DNA from: Croceibacterium xixiisoli
Lineage (GTDB): Bacteria; Pseudomonadota; Alphaproteobacteria; Sphingomonadales; Sphingomonadaceae
DNA length: 64,000 nucleotides
Assembly: GCF_009827305.1 (NCBI RefSeq)
Contig: NZ_WTYJ01000001.1
Location: forward strand, 806,001-870,000
Reading direction: 5' to 3'
Position 1 is the first letter of the stretch. Every line of letters begins with the position of its first letter. Both the position numbers and the translations under genes were made by a program. The notes under the pieces were generated by a model. That model had not been told where the DNA came from and searched no databases. It saw nothing but the letters and a program-made list of their open reading frames with translations. Shown piece after piece: positions 53,905 to 63,968 of this stretch.

Positions 53905-54803
53905 GTGGACGATCCATCGGGCAGATGGCGGATCAGCGCGCTGGTATCCTGTCGTCCGCCGCCCTTGGCCTGCACGCTGGCATAAAACTGATCCACCAGC
54001 GCCGTCACCGGCAGGGAAATGCCATGGGCGCGTGCTTCGGTCAGGGCGATGTCCAGATCCTTGCGCATCCAGTCGATGGCGAAGCCGAAATCGAATTCGT
54101 TGCGGGTCATCGTGTCCCAGCGGTTGACCATCTGCCAGCTTTGCGCTGCGCCGCCCGATACCGCTTCGAACACCTTGTCCGTATCCAGCCCGGCCTGCTG
54201 GGCGAAGCGCAGCCCTTCGGCCAATCCGCCCAGAATGCCTGCAATGCAGATCTGGTTGACTGCCTTGGCGCCCTGGCCGGCACCGGGCCCGCCGACATGA
54301 ACGATGCGCGCGGCATAGGCATCCATGATCGGCCGCGCGGCGGCGAGCGCATCGTCCTTGCCGCCGCACATGATCGACAGGGCACCGGCCTCTGCGCCCG
54401 ACTGCCCGCCGGAGACCGGCGCATCCACCGCCAGCACGCCGCGCGCGCTGGTCGCCTTGGCCACTTGCCGCGCGGTTTCCGGCGAAACGGTGGTGTGATC
54501 AATGAACAGCGCGCCGGGGCACAGTTCCGCCACTGCGCCCTGCGCGCCGAACAGCACTTCGGCCAGATCGGCATCATTGCCGACGCAGGACAGCACCACA
54601 TCCTTGCCGCGTGCGGCATCGGCCGGGGTTTCCGCCATGGCCACGGCCAGGCCGTCGCGTTGGTGGCGGTCGAGCCAGGCGGATGCCTTCGCCGCAGTGC
54701 GGTTGTAAACGGTGACGCTGTGTCCGGCGCGGGCCAGATGGCCGGCGATCGGTCCGCCCATCACGCCAAGGCCGAGAAAGGCAATATTGATCGGTTCGCT
54801 CAT
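53901..54803 (-). CDS. Beta-hydroxyacid dehydrogenase (3-hydroxyisobutyrate dehydrogenase family)
   Basis: NAD(P)-dependent dehydrogenase (300 aa) of the 3-hydroxyisobutyrate/tartronate-semialdehyde reductase family. It has an N-terminal Rossmann motif 'IAFLGLGVMGGPIAGHLARA', 'VTVYNRTAAKASAWL' (Arg after strand 2 suggests NADP), the substrate loop 'VDAPVSGGQSGAEAGALSIM' and catalytic Lys in 'GQGAKAVNQI'. The C-terminal all-helical domain is complete. The exact hydroxyacid is uncertain. It is cotranscribed with the amidohydrolase, which may mean a shared catabolic route, but this is inference. Confidence 0.93.
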   Translation of the reverse strand: MSEPINIAFLGLGVMGGPIAGHLARAGHSVTVYNRTAAKASAWLDRHQRDGLAVAMAETPADAARGKDVVLSCVGNDADLAEVLFGAQGAVAELCPGALFIDHTTVSPETARQVAKATSARGVLAVDAPVSGGQSGAEAGALSIMCGGKDDALAAARPIMDAYAARIVHVGGPGAGQGAKAVNQICIAGILGGLAEGLRFAQQAGLDTDKVFEAVSGGAAQSWQMVNRWDTMTRNEFDFGFAIDWMRKDLDIALTEARAHGISLPVTALVDQFYASVQAKGGGRQDTSALIRHLPDGSST

Positions 54804-54896
54804 GCCGCTTCACCTGCCGCGCCAGGCAGGGGAAAGCAATGATTGCCCGTCAGATCATTTCCATAGCGCGACAAATTCCGGTACGGCGCGCGCGCT

Positions 54897-56132
54897 ATGA
54901 CAACGATCGAACAGCCAGAACAGAACCTGACCCTCGCCGAAATCCGCGCTGCTGCAGAACGGATTGCGGGCGCAGTGGTCCGCACGCCGACCATGCACAG
55001 CCGCACCCTGTCGGCCATTACCGGCGCCGAGATCTATCTGAAGTTCGAAAACCTGCAGTTTACCGCCGCCTACAAGGAACGCGGCGCGCTCAATGCCCTG
55101 TTGCTGATGGACAAGGACAAGCGTGAACGCGGCGTGATCGCCGCCTCTGCCGGCAATCATGCGCAGGGGCTTTCCTATCACGGCACACGGCTGGGCGTGC
55201 CGGTTACCATCGTCATGCCGCGCACCACCCCGATGGTGAAGGTGCAGCAGACCGAACGCGTCGGCGGCAATGTGGTGCTGGAGGGGGAAACCTTCGACGA
55301 AGCCTTCGCCTATGCCCAGAGCATGGAAAAGCAGCTCGGCCTGACCTTCGTCCATCCCTTCGATGATCCGGCGGTTGCCGCCGGGCAGGGCACCGTCGCG
55401 CTCGAAATGCTGGAAGACGCGCCGCAGATCGATACGCTGGTCGTGCCGATCGGCGGTGGTGGACTGATATCCGGCATGGCCACCGTCGCCAAGCAGCACA
55501 ATCCGCCGATCGAAGTGATCGGGGTCCAGGCGCGGCTTTATCCGTCGATGTATGGCGCCACCAAGGGTGAGGAACTGCCCTGCGGCGGGGATACGCTGGC
55601 CGAAGGCATCGCCGTGAAGGAACCGGGCTTCATGACCCGCAGGATCGTCCGCAATGTGGTGGATGATATTGTGCTGGTGGAAGAAAGCGGGCTGGAAGAG
55701 GCCGTCGCCCTGCTGCTGCAGATCGAAAAGACCGTGGTGGAAGGCGCTGGCGCGGCCGGCCTCGCCGCCGTGCTGGCCAATCGTGACCGGTTTGCCGGGC
55801 GCAAGGTCGGGCTGGTGCTGACCGGGGGCAATGTCGACACCCGCCTGCTGGCCAATGTGCTGCTGCGTGATCTGGCGCGATCGGGCCGGCTGGCGCGGTT
55901 GCGCATCACGCTGCAGGATCGGCCGGGCGCCCTGTTCAAGGTGATGCATGTGTTCGACGCGCATCAGGTCAACATCCTGGAGATCTATCACCAGCGCATC
56001 TTCACCGATCTGCCGGCCAAGGGGCTGGTGACCGATATCGAATGCGAAGCGCGTGATCGCGCACAACTCGAAGCGCTGGTCGCGGCGCTGCGGGCCAAGG
56101 GCTATTCCGTTAGCCAGGTGGAATTGAACTGA
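54897..56132 (+). CDS. ilvA: Threonine ammonia-lyase with ACT domain
   Basis: PLP enzyme (411 aa) converting threonine to 2-oxobutanoate and ammonia, the first step of isoleucine synthesis. The PLP lysine is Lys60 in 'FTAAYKERGALNALL', the phosphate loop is 'AASAGNHAQGLSY', and the glycine-rich 'VPIGGGGLISGM' holds the cofactor. A single C-terminal ACT domain (from about residue 330, 'RITLQDRPGALFKVMHVFDA') is the form seen in catabolic/biosynthetic short IlvA. The gene is divergent from the dehydrogenase at 54803. Confidence 0.95.
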   Translation: MTTIEQPEQNLTLAEIRAAAERIAGAVVRTPTMHSRTLSAITGAEIYLKFENLQFTAAYKERGALNALLLMDKDKRERGVIAASAGNHAQGLSYHGTRLGVPVTIVMPRTTPMVKVQQTERVGGNVVLEGETFDEAFAYAQSMEKQLGLTFVHPFDDPAVAAGQGTVALEMLEDAPQIDTLVVPIGGGGLISGMATVAKQHNPPIEVIGVQARLYPSMYGATKGEELPCGGDTLAEGIAVKEPGFMTRRIVRNVVDDIVLVEESGLEEAVALLLQIEKTVVEGAGAAGLAAVLANRDRFAGRKVGLVLTGGNVDTRLLANVLLRDLARSGRLARLRITLQDRPGALFKVMHVFDAHQVNILEIYHQRIFTDLPAKGLVTDIECEARDRAQLEALVAALRAKGYSVSQVELN

Positions 56133-56139
56133 CCCGGAT

Positions 56140-56164
56140 CGGGGCGGTCTGCCCGGCCGCCCCG
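56140..56164 (+). terminator. Hairpin after ilvA
   Basis: An 8-bp GC stem (CGGGGCGG / CCGCCCCG) with a 9-base loop, 7 bp after the ilvA stop; a short AATTTTA follows about 12 bases later. It is a weak, uncertain terminator. Confidence 0.35.
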
Positions 56165-56296
56165 CCCGGAAACGCAATTTTACGCTCCCATGTCACGGAA
56201 ATATGGTTAACATTGTTTCAGAAGACGGCGCAAAGTACCAACAAGGTCGGCGTCGCCCTTTGGATCAACGCCTGATTGAGTAGGACCGCCAGCGCC

Positions 56297-57148
56297 GTGA
56301 CGGCTCCAGTTCGTTTTCCCCGCTTTTTCGTGACCAGCCCGGCCCCTTGCCCCTATCTGCCGGGCAAGACCGAAAGGAAGGTTTTTACAGAGCTGAAAGG
56401 CGAACATGCCGAAGCGCTGAACGATGCGCTGGGTCGCATCGGTTTCCGCCGCAGCCAGACCGTGGCCTATCGCCCCAGCTGCCTGGATTGCCGCGCCTGT
56501 GTCTCCGTCCGCGTGGTCGCGGATGAGTTCGCCCCCTCTTCGGCGCAGAAGCGCACGATCAAATCCAACCGCGATCTGGTGGTCAGCGAATGCCGCCCCT
56601 GGGCGACCTCGGAACAGTTTGAGCTGTTGCAGCGTTACCTGCAACATCGACATCCTGGTGGCGGTATGGCCGCCATGGATGAGATTGATTATGCCGACAT
56701 GGTGGAACATACCGCCGTCTCAAGCTTTATGGTCGAATACAGGGAACCTTCTGTGGATGGGATGCCCGGCCGGCTGGTCGGTGCGTGCCTGACGGATCGG
56801 CAGGGGGACGGGTTGTCGATGATATACAGCTTCTACGACCCGGAGCATGAGGCGCGCAGCGGGCTTGGCAATTACATCATTCTCGATCACATCGGGCGCA
56901 CTGCACAGGCTGGTCTCCCCTATGTCTATCTGGGTTACTGGGTCGACGGGTCCCAGCGGATGCAGTACAAAATTCGCTATCGGCCGCTTGAGCGGCTTGG
57001 TCCGGACGGCTGGCGCCGTTTCACGGAAGGGGAACAGGCCAATCTCGTCGCTGCCGTCAGCACCGCTGCTCGTGAAAATGTCCCCGCTGTCGATGGGGCG
57101 CGCAAGGATGGGATTGCCGGGCGGCGAAAGCAGCTCGATCTCGCCTGA
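56297..57148 (+). CDS. bpt: Aspartate/glutamate leucyltransferase (N-end rule transferase)
   Basis: Bpt (283 aa) moves leucine from Leu-tRNA onto proteins with N-terminal Asp or Glu, marking them for ClpS-ClpAP. The family's cysteine motif is '[15 protein letters not shown]'; '[20 protein letters not shown]', '[20 protein letters not shown]' and '[20 protein letters not shown]' are strongly conserved in Bpt/Ate1. The start is a GTG at 56297 with AGGA upstream; the frame also opens at a TTG at 56276. The end of the gene overlaps the tamA start by 41 bp. Confidence 0.94.
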   Translation: MTAPVRFPRFFVTSPAPCPYLPGKTERKVFTELKGEHAEALNDALGRIGFRRSQTVAYRPSCLDCRACVSVRVVADEFAPSSAQKRTIKSNRDLVVSECRPWATSEQFELLQRYLQHRHPGGGMAAMDEIDYADMVEHTAVSSFMVEYREPSVDGMPGRLVGACLTDRQGDGLSMIYSFYDPEHEARSGLGNYIILDHIGRTAQAGLPYVYLGYWVDGSQRMQYKIRYRPLERLGPDGWRRFTEGEQANLVAAVSTAARENVPAVDGARKDGIAGRRKQLDLA

Positions 57149-59297
57149 TCCGCAGCGCCGCAGGCGGCGCCTGGCCGCCTGCCTGGCAGGATCGGTGGCG
57201 ATGATCGCGGCGCCGGTGGCGGCGCAGAATGCGGCAACGCAGGAATTGCGCGATCTGATCCCGGATTCGGCGGTTGCCGATCCGGAAAGCTGGGCAAATC
57301 AGGGCGTGCCCGCCGATGTGGCGAATCAGGAAGATGCGCCGCCTGAAGTCGATGCCGATTCCCCGCTGGCAGAGCTGCCGGAAATGGACATTGCCTGGCC
57401 GGACAATCTGGAACTCCCTGAAATCACCCCGCTGGAACCGGAAACCGATATCCAGTTCGTCGATTTCGACAGCGCCCAGCCGCAGGTCGAAATCGGTTCG
57501 GAAGAGCGCATTTCGGAAGAACTGGTGCTGGTGTTCCCGACCGACACCACCCTGTTCCCCCAGCGCGACGAATTCCTGTCCCGCTTCCGCGCCCTGTCCA
57601 CCATCGAACAGCTCAATGCCGAAGGCAGCGTGGGGCGCCTTGCGGCCCAGTCGCGTGAGGATGAGGCGCTGCTCGAACGCATGCTGCGCGTCTATGGCTA
57701 TTACGATGCGCAGGTGTTCCGGTCGGTCGGCCGTGCCGGACCCGATGCGCAGGAAGGGGATCCGCAGACCCGTGGCGAACGGGAAGTCCGCTTCGAAATC
57801 CTGCCCGGCAAACAATATCGTTTCGGCGCCATCGATCTGGGCCAGTTGCCGACGACCGGGGCCGATTACGGCCCGCTGCGCGATGGTTTCGGGATCGAGA
57901 CCGGCGATCCGCTGCTGGCCGACAAAATCGAGGACGAACAGATCGAGCTGGGCACCGCGCTCAGCGAAAGCGGATATCCCTTTGCCGAAATCGGCGAGCC
58001 GGACCTGCTGATCGATCACCAGCGTGAAGAGGGCGATCTGACCCTGCCGGTCACGCCAGGCGGCAAATACCGTTTTGGCCGGGTGATCAGCAATCGGGAA
58101 GATTTCCTTTCCAGCAACCATATTTCCAACATGGCCCGGTTCGAACCGGGCGATACTTACAAGCTGAGCCTGGAAGAGGATCTGCGTCAGGCGATCCTGG
58201 CCACCGGCATCGTCGGCAGCGTCGAAATGTCGACGGTGGAGGCAACGCCGCCGGCCAATGGCGAACCGGGCACGGTCGATGTCAATGTGAACATGACAGA
58301 GGCCAAGCTGCGAACCATCACCGGCGGTCTGGGCTATGGCACGGGCGAAGGTTTCAAGGCGCAGGCCAGCTGGGAACACCGCAATCTGTTCCCGCCCGAA
58401 GGCGCGCTGCGCGTGCGCGGCATTGTCGGTACGCGCGAACAGCTGCTCGGCGCGGTGTTCCGGCGCGGCAATCTGGGCGGGCGCGATCGCAATCTGACGG
58501 CGGAAGCCTTCGTCAGCACCATCGATTACGATGCCTATGACGCGCAGACCGTGTCTTTCGTGGCCAATTACGAGCGACGCAGCACATTGCTTTTCCAGAA
58601 ACCGCTCAGCTGGTCGGCGGGCGTCGAACTGGTGGCGACGGGCGAAGCGCCGCGTCTGGCCGATGGCACGCTTGGCGAAAGAAACACCTATTTCATCGGT
58701 GCCCTGCCGGCTTCCGTGCTGGTCGACACCTCCAACGATTTGCTCGATCCGACCAGCGGCTTCCGCCTGGGCGGGCGGATCTCTCCGGAAATCTCCACCA
58801 CCGGCGGGGTGCAGCGGTTCTATATTCGCGGCCAGATCGACGGCAGCTATTACCTGCCGGCCGGCGAGAAGGTCGTGATCGCGGCCCGGGCCCGCTTTGC
58901 CACCATCTCTGGTGCTCCGGTCGAAGGCGTGGCGCCGTCCCGCCGCCTTTATGCCGGTGGCGGTGGATCGGTGCGCGGCTATGGCTATCGCGCGATCGGC
59001 CCGCAAAACAGCGAAGGCGATCCCACCGGTGGCCGTTCGCTGACCGAATTGTCGCTGGAAGCGCGCATCCGCACCGGATTGTTCGATGGGGCACTGGGCG
59101 TGGTGCCCTTCGTAGATGCCGGCACCGTGGGCAATGGATCGACGCCCGGCTTCGATGAGATCAAGATCGGCGCGGGGATCGGCGTGCGTTACTACACCAG
59201 CTTTGGCCCGATGCGTGTCGATTTCGCGGTGCCGCTCAATCGCGGGCCGAATGACGATCGCTTTGCTGTCTATGTTGCACTGGGGCAGACCTTCTGA
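57108..59297 (+). CDS. tamA: Autotransporter/outer-membrane assembly factor TamA
   Basis: Omp85-family outer-membrane protein (729 aa). The signal peptide is '[19 protein letters not shown]' (about residues 17-35). About 100 acidic, Pro-rich residues follow before the POTRA domains (about 150-400: '[20 protein letters not shown]', '[12 protein letters not shown]', '[17 protein letters not shown]'). The 16-stranded barrel (about 400-729) contains '[16 protein letters not shown]' (VRGF/Y-type loop motif) and ends in 'YVALGQTF' with terminal Phe. ATGs at 57078 and 57108 both fit; 57108 has GGGG upstream. Its stop overlaps the tamB ATG (TGATG). The pair exports or inserts selected outer-membrane proteins or lipids. 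Confidence 0.94.
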   Translation: MGLPGGESSSISPDPQRRRRRLAACLAGSVAMIAAPVAAQNAATQELRDLIPDSAVADPESWANQGVPADVANQEDAPPEVDADSPLAELPEMDIAWPDNLELPEITPLEPETDIQFVDFDSAQPQVEIGSEERISEELVLVFPTDTTLFPQRDEFLSRFRALSTIEQLNAEGSVGRLAAQSREDEALLERMLRVYGYYDAQVFRSVGRAGPDAQEGDPQTRGEREVRFEILPGKQYRFGAIDLGQLPTTGADYGPLRDGFGIETGDPLLADKIEDEQIELGTALSESGYPFAEIGEPDLLIDHQREEGDLTLPVTPGGKYRFGRVISNREDFLSSNHISNMARFEPGDTYKLSLEEDLRQAILATGIVGSVEMSTVEATPPANGEPGTVDVNVNMTEAKLRTITGGLGYGTGEGFKAQASWEHRNLFPPEGALRVRGIVGTREQLLGAVFRRGNLGGRDRNLTAEAFVSTIDYDAYDAQTVSFVANYERRSTLLFQKPLSWSAGVELVATGEAPRLADGTLGERNTYFIGALPASVLVDTSNDLLDPTSGFRLGGRISPEISTTGGVQRFYIRGQIDGSYYLPAGEKVVIAARARFATISGAPVEGVAPSRRLYAGGGGSVRGYGYRAIGPQNSEGDPTGGRSLTELSLEARIRTGLFDGALGVVPFVDAGTVGNGSTPGFDEIKIGAGIGVRYYTSFGPMRVDFAVPLNRGPNDDRFAVYVALGQTF

Positions 59298-62200
59298 TGG
59301 ATACGCCCGAGAACACCAACGACAAGGGTATTCAGCCCGGCCAGGACGCCGCGCCGGACCAGCCTATCGCGACCGGCCAGAATACGGCCGATCAGGGGAT
59401 CGTGGCGCAGGAAGATCCGGCCGCCGACACCGATGAGCCGCCGGCGCGGCGCAAGTCCCATCCGCTGGTGCGGGTGGTCAAATGGGTGTTCGGCGCCGTT
59501 GCCGCGCTGCTGCTGCTGTTTGTGGCGGTCATCGCCTGGCTGCACACCAGCTATGGCCGGCAGTTCATCGTCGATCAGATTTCCCAGGTTGCCCCGGCTT
59601 CCGGCCTGTCGGTCCAGGTGGGCCGCATCGAAGGTTCGGTGCTGTGGAGCTCGACCCTGTATGATGTGCAGCTGCGCGACGCGCAGAAGAAACTGTTTCT
59701 GGAAATTCCAGAGGTTGAGCTGAACTGGCGGCCCTGGAAATTCCTCTTCACCGGGCTCGATGTCCGGCATCTGGTGCTGCATGGCGGCACGCTCTATGCG
59801 GCGCCCGAACTGATCGCCGGCGATCCCGACGCCCCGACGCTGCCCGATTTCGATATCCGCGTGGATCGCTTCGTCATCGACGGGCTGCGCATCGACAAGG
59901 CGTTGCTGGGCGAAGACCGCATTGTCAGCATGCGCGCCAAGGCGGATATCCGCGATGGCCGGGTGGCGCTGACCGCGAATGGCGATCTGGGCGGCGGCGA
60001 TGTGCTGACCGCGCTGGTGGACGCGGAACCCGACGGCAACCGCTTCGACATCGATCTCGATTACCGCGCCCCGGCCGGTGGCTTGCTGGCCAGCCTGACC
60101 GGCGCGACCGAGGATATGCGCGCCCGCATTCTGGGCGATGGCACCTGGACCGCCTGGAACGGCGCCATGGTGGTGACCCAGGGCGATGCCAATCTTGCCG
60201 CCTTTACCCTGACCAACAAGGCCGGCGTCTATCGCGTGGTCGGCCAGGCGCGGCCGGGGTCCTATCTTTCCGGCATTCCGGCCACGGCGGTGGGCGAAGC
60301 GGTGTCGATCGCGGCTGTCGGCACGCTGGAAAAAAGCGTGCTGGTGGGTGGCATTTCGATGCGCGCCGCCGGTATCGACGCCGATGGGCGTGGCACGATC
60401 GATCTGGGCAACAATCTGTTCCGCAACTTCGTGGTCGAAACCCGGCTACTGAACCCGGAACTGCTGGGCGATGCGGTGACGCTGCGCGATGCGCGGGCGA
60501 AGCTGGTGCTCGACGGCCCGTTCCGCGAACTTGTGGTGCCGCATGAAATCTTCGTCGGCGAAGCCAATGCCAGCGGCACGGTGTTGACCAATATTACCCA
60601 GAAGGGCACGCTGTCCTTCTCCGAAGATGGCATGGTCCTGCCCGTGGATATCACGGCGGAACGGATCGTCAGCGGCGTGGCCATGGTCGATCCGCGTCTG
60701 CGCAAGGGCACGGTGCGCGGCACCATCACCCTGCGCGGGGATCAGCTGAATTCGGACGATCTGGCGGTCAATTTCCCGGGCCTGTGGGGCAAGCTCTATG
60801 TCCGGGGCGATATCGCCCGGGGCGGCTATGCCGTGGGCGGACCGGTGGAACTGCGCAGTTTCGACATAGCCAACGTCGGTTCGGTCGATGCCGGGGCCAA
60901 GTTCCTGTTCAAGATGGGCACCAATGTCCCCTGGACGCTGCAGGCCAATTTCAACGGCCGCATGCCGCGCGTGACCAATCCCACAATCACCAATATCGCG
61001 GGCACCAACATCCGCTTCAATGGCGGGGTGCAGCTGGGCGCCAATCAGCCGATCCTGTTCCGCCGCACCACGCTGAACGCCAGCAAGCTGTCGCTGACGC
61101 TCGACGGGCAGATGCAGGGCAGCCGCACGACGGTGGTCGGCAGCGGTCGCCATGTCGATTACGGTCCCTTCACGGTCGAGGCCGAACTGGCCGATGATGG
61201 CCCGCGTGCCACGCTGGTGCTCGCCAGTCCCTATCCGGCTGCCGGATTGAAGGATGTGCGCGTGTCGATTTCCCCGACGGCGCAGGGCTTCGCCATCGAG
61301 ACCGAGGGGCAATCGACGCTTGGGCCGTTCGATGGCCTGCTCGAACTGATTTCTCCGCCCGATGGGCCGACGCTGATTGCGATCGAGCGGATGAACATCT
61401 GGAAGACCCAGGTCACCGGCGGCGTCACGCTCGGCGATGCCGGTATCGATGGTCAGCTGAAGCTGACCGGCGGCGGCATGAACGGCACGATCGGGCTGGA
61501 TGCCCGCGCCGAAGGGCAGGGCTTCGCCGTCGATCTGGATGTGCTGGACGCCAATTTTGCCGGTGCAACCCCGATCTCGATCCGCCAGGCCAATATCGAT
61601 GCCACCGGGCTGATCGGACCGAACACCACCACGGTGAACGGCACCATGAGCGCGGCTGGCCTGAGCTATGGCACCTTCTTCCTGGGCCGGCTGCAGGCCA
61701 AGGCGGCGCTGAACGACGGGGTCGGCAGCTTCGATGTATCGCTGGCCGGTCGCCGGGGCAGTCGTTTCGCGCTCGATATCACCGGCACCGCCTCTGCCGA
61801 CCGTATCGCGGTGGCGGCACGCGGCGATTATGCCGGGCGGCGCATCTATATGCCGCGCCGCGCCGTGCTCGATCGCGGGGATGACGGCAGCTGGACCCTG
61901 CAGAAGACGCAGCTCAGCTTCGGTCGCGGGATTGCGCTGCTCGAAGGGCGTTATGGCGGCGATCAGCCGACCCAGGGCACGGTCAGCCTGTCGCGCATGC
62001 CGCTCTCGCTGCTCGATATCATGTCGGAAGATCTGGCCGTCGGTGGCACCGTATCCGGCATCATTGATGTGCAGATGGCAGAAAGCGGCAATCCGGTCGG
62101 CGATGCGCGGATCATGGTCAACCGGCTCAGCCGGTCGGGCCTGGTTACATCATCCCGGCCGATCGATGTCGCGCTGGTCGGGCGCCTGTCCGATACGCAG

Positions 62201-63610
62201 CTGCAACTGCGCGCGATGATGAAGGATGAAGGCACCACCAAGGGCCGGCTGCAGGCTCGCATTGCCAATATGCCGGTGAGTGGCGCCATGTTCGACCGTC
62301 TCAACGCCGGCGATTTGTTCGCCCAGCTGCGCTATGACGGTCCGGCAGAGGCGCTGTGGCGGCTCGCGGCCATCGAACTGATCGACATCACCGGCCCGAT
62401 CCGGGTGGCGGCCGATGTCACCGGTTCGATCAGCCAGCCGACGGTGCGCGGTTCGCTGGCCGGTGACGCGCTGCGGGTGCAGAGCGCGCTGACCGGATCG
62501 GACATCCGCAATGCGCGTGCCCGGGGTACCTTCTCCGGATCCCGCCTGCAGCTGACCAGCTTTGCCGGCACGGCGCCCAATGGCGGCGCCGTCAGCGGCA
62601 GCGGCTTTGTCGATCTGTCGTCGATGTCGGCCGAACGCGGCCCGCAGATCGATCTGCGGCTCGCCACGCGCAATGCCCAGGTCATGGATCTGCCCACCAT
62701 GGGCGGCACCGTCACCGGGCCGCTGCGGATCGTTTCCAACGGCGTGGGCGGCACGATTGCCGGCCGGCTGAATGTGAACGAGGCGCGCTGGACCATGGGC
62801 ATGGCGGCTGAAACGCAGGAACTGCCCAGCATTCGGACGCGGGAAATCAACCTGCCGCTCGATTCCGCGCCGCAGGTCACCAGCACGACCCAGCCGTGGC
62901 GCTTCCTCATCGATGCGACCGCCCCGGGCGGGATCATGGTGACGGGCATGGGGCTGGACAGCGAATGGAGCGCCAATGTGCGGCTGCGCGGCACAACGGC
63001 CGCACCGCGCATCGGCGGGGAAGCACGGGTCGTGCCGCGGCAGGGCTTCTATTCCTTCGCCGGGCGCCGGTTCGACCTGACGCGCGGGGTCATCGATTTC
63101 GACGAGGGCGCAGCGATCGATCCGCGGATCGACATTCTGGCCGAAACCGAACTCAATGCACTGACCGTGGCGGTGGCGATCACCGGACGGGCGACGAAGC
63201 CGGAAATCAGCTTCTCCTCCGTTCCGGCCCTGCCGGAAGAGGAACTGCTGGCCCAGTTGCTGTTCGGCGGATCGATCACCGATCTGTCGGCCACCGACGC
63301 CGTCCAGCTCGGCGCCGCACTGGCCAGCCTGCGCGGTGGCGGTGGCATGGGGCCGGTCAACAAGCTGCGCAGCGCCATCGGCCTCGATCGCCTGCGCATC
63401 CTGCCGCCCGACGCCGCCCTGCAGCGCGGCACAGCCGTTGCCCTGGGCAAGCGGTTCGGACGCCTGGCCTATGTCGAACTGATCACTGACGGGCAGGGCT
63501 ACACGGCCACGGAAGCGGAATTCCGCGTGACGAGCTGGCTCTCGCTGCTCGGGGCGATCAACTCGCTCGGCCGCAACAGCGTGGCCGCCGAAGTGCGCCA
63601 CGATTACTGA
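59297..63610 (+). CDS. tamB: Translocation and assembly module protein TamB
   Basis: Very large inner-membrane-anchored AsmA-like protein (1437 aa, as expected). The N-terminal 40-60 residues are acidic/Gln-rich and cytoplasmic, then one membrane helix ('WVFGAVAALLLLFVAVIAWL', about 58-77), then a repetitive beta-rich body thought to form a hydrophobic groove across the periplasm. The C-terminal DUF490 domain ('GFYSFAGRRFDLTRGVIDFD', 'ISFSSVPALPEEELLAQLLF', 'FGRLAYVELITDG') contacts TamA. TamB-like proteins are linked to phospholipid transport and outer-membrane protein assembly. It starts within the tamA stop, so the two are made together. Confidence 0.95.
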   Translation: MDTPENTNDKGIQPGQDAAPDQPIATGQNTADQGIVAQEDPAADTDEPPARRKSHPLVRVVKWVFGAVAALLLLFVAVIAWLHTSYGRQFIVDQISQVAPASGLSVQVGRIEGSVLWSSTLYDVQLRDAQKKLFLEIPEVELNWRPWKFLFTGLDVRHLVLHGGTLYAAPELIAGDPDAPTLPDFDIRVDRFVIDGLRIDKALLGEDRIVSMRAKADIRDGRVALTANGDLGGGDVLTALVDAEPDGNRFDIDLDYRAPAGGLLASLTGATEDMRARILGDGTWTAWNGAMVVTQGDANLAAFTLTNKAGVYRVVGQARPGSYLSGIPATAVGEAVSIAAVGTLEKSVLVGGISMRAAGIDADGRGTIDLGNNLFRNFVVETRLLNPELLGDAVTLRDARAKLVLDGPFRELVVPHEIFVGEANASGTVLTNITQKGTLSFSEDGMVLPVDITAERIVSGVAMVDPRLRKGTVRGTITLRGDQLNSDDLAVNFPGLWGKLYVRGDIARGGYAVGGPVELRSFDIANVGSVDAGAKFLFKMGTNVPWTLQANFNGRMPRVTNPTITNIAGTNIRFNGGVQLGANQPILFRRTTLNASKLSLTLDGQMQGSRTTVVGSGRHVDYGPFTVEAELADDGPRATLVLASPYPAAGLKDVRVSISPTAQGFAIETEGQSTLGPFDGLLELISPPDGPTLIAIERMNIWKTQVTGGVTLGDAGIDGQLKLTGGGMNGTIGLDARAEGQGFAVDLDVLDANFAGATPISIRQANIDATGLIGPNTTTVNGTMSAAGLSYGTFFLGRLQAKAALNDGVGSFDVSLAGRRGSRFALDITGTASADRIAVAARGDYAGRRIYMPRRAVLDRGDDGSWTLQKTQLSFGRGIALLEGRYGGDQPTQGTVSLSRMPLSLLDIMSEDLAVGGTVSGIIDVQMAESGNPVGDARIMVNRLSRSGLVTSSRPIDVALVGRLSDTQLQLRAMMKDEGTTKGRLQARIANMPVSGAMFDRLNAGDLFAQLRYDGPAEALWRLAAIELIDITGPIRVAADVTGSISQPTVRGSLAGDALRVQSALTGSDIRNARARGTFSGSRLQLTSFAGTAPNGGAVSGSGFVDLSSMSAERGPQIDLRLATRNAQVMDLPTMGGTVTGPLRIVSNGVGGTIAGRLNVNEARWTMGMAAETQELPSIRTREINLPLDSAPQVTSTTQPWRFLIDATAPGGIMVTGMGLDSEWSANVRLRGTTAAPRIGGEARVVPRQGFYSFAGRRFDLTRGVIDFDEGAAIDPRIDILAETELNALTVAVAITGRATKPEISFSSVPALPEEELLAQLLFGGSITDLSATDAVQLGAALASLRGGGGMGPVNKLRSAIGLDRLRILPPDAALQRGTAVALGKRFGRLAYVELITDGQGYTATEAEFRVTSWLSLLGAINSLGRNSVAAEVRHDY

Positions 63611-63622
63611 TCTGCCAAGGCT

Positions 63623-63648
63623 CCGGTCGCGCTGACAGGCGCGGCCGG
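63623..63648 (+). terminator. Hairpin after tamB
   Basis: A 10-bp stem (CCGGTCGCGC / GCGCGGCCGG, one T-G pair) with loop TGACAG, 12 bp after the tamB stop. There is no T-run; it is a possible factor-dependent terminator hairpin. Confidence 0.35.
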
Positions 63649-63765
63649 GGGCGTGCAAGGGGCGCGCGGGTGCCCCGTCTTCCTGGCACTCCGTCAGCCG
63701 GGCTTGGAGCCCGTCAAGGGCCTGCCGCAGTGATATGCGCGCGTGCCGGAAGTGGTGCTTTGCCC

Positions 63766-63876
63766 TTCGACGGGCTCAGGCGTGTGGGATGGGGGAGTGT
63801 GTCCCATCAGGCCGGTGCCCCGAACCCGCAATCACATGCAGCGGGCTCCACCCCCGCTCAGCCTGAGCCCGTCGAA
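63766..63876. repeat. REP-like separated inverted repeat
   Basis: The 16-mer TTCGACGGGCTCAGGC (63766-63781) recurs as its exact reverse complement at 63861-63876. Close variants of the 'cttcgacaggctcagg' type are common intergenic elements in sphingomonads and other proteobacteria (from memory). The two arms face each other across 79 bp. Confidence 0.6.
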
Positions 63877-63914
63877 AGCCAGGGACTGCCGTTGAACCTT
63901 CGCCAGGCAAAGAA

Positions 63915-63946
63915 AAACCCCGGCAGGATTGCTCCTGCCGGGGTTT
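63915..63946 (-). terminator. Intrinsic terminator of minus-strand glutamine-synthetase-like gene
   Basis: A 14-bp perfect stem (AAACCCCGGCAGGA / TCCTGCCGGGGTTT) with a 4-base loop, followed on the minus strand by TTTTTC. It lies 22 bp after the stop of the partial gene at the window edge. Confidence 0.9.
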
Positions 63947-63968
63947 CCCGCACGTGCACCTGAAAGGA

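Larger units (their letters stand above)
63611..63968. other. Gene-free region after tamB with inverted repeats
   Basis: 358 bp without a credible gene; the open frame 63670-63963 has no ribosome site and no sensible protein character. It holds a weak hairpin at 63623-63648, a separated inverted repeat (63766-63781 and 63861-63876) and the terminator of the next minus-strand gene (63915-63946). Confidence 0.65.

Noticed and set aside
52114-54369. Amidohydrolase starting far upstream as a 751-aa protein
   Set aside because: The extra N-terminus overlaps the dehydrogenase gene out of frame. The ATG at 53904 gives a signal peptide and an ATGA overlap.
63670-63963. 97-codon frame after tamB
   Set aside because: No ribosome site, Pro/Gly/Arg-rich, runs across the inverted repeats and the terminator.
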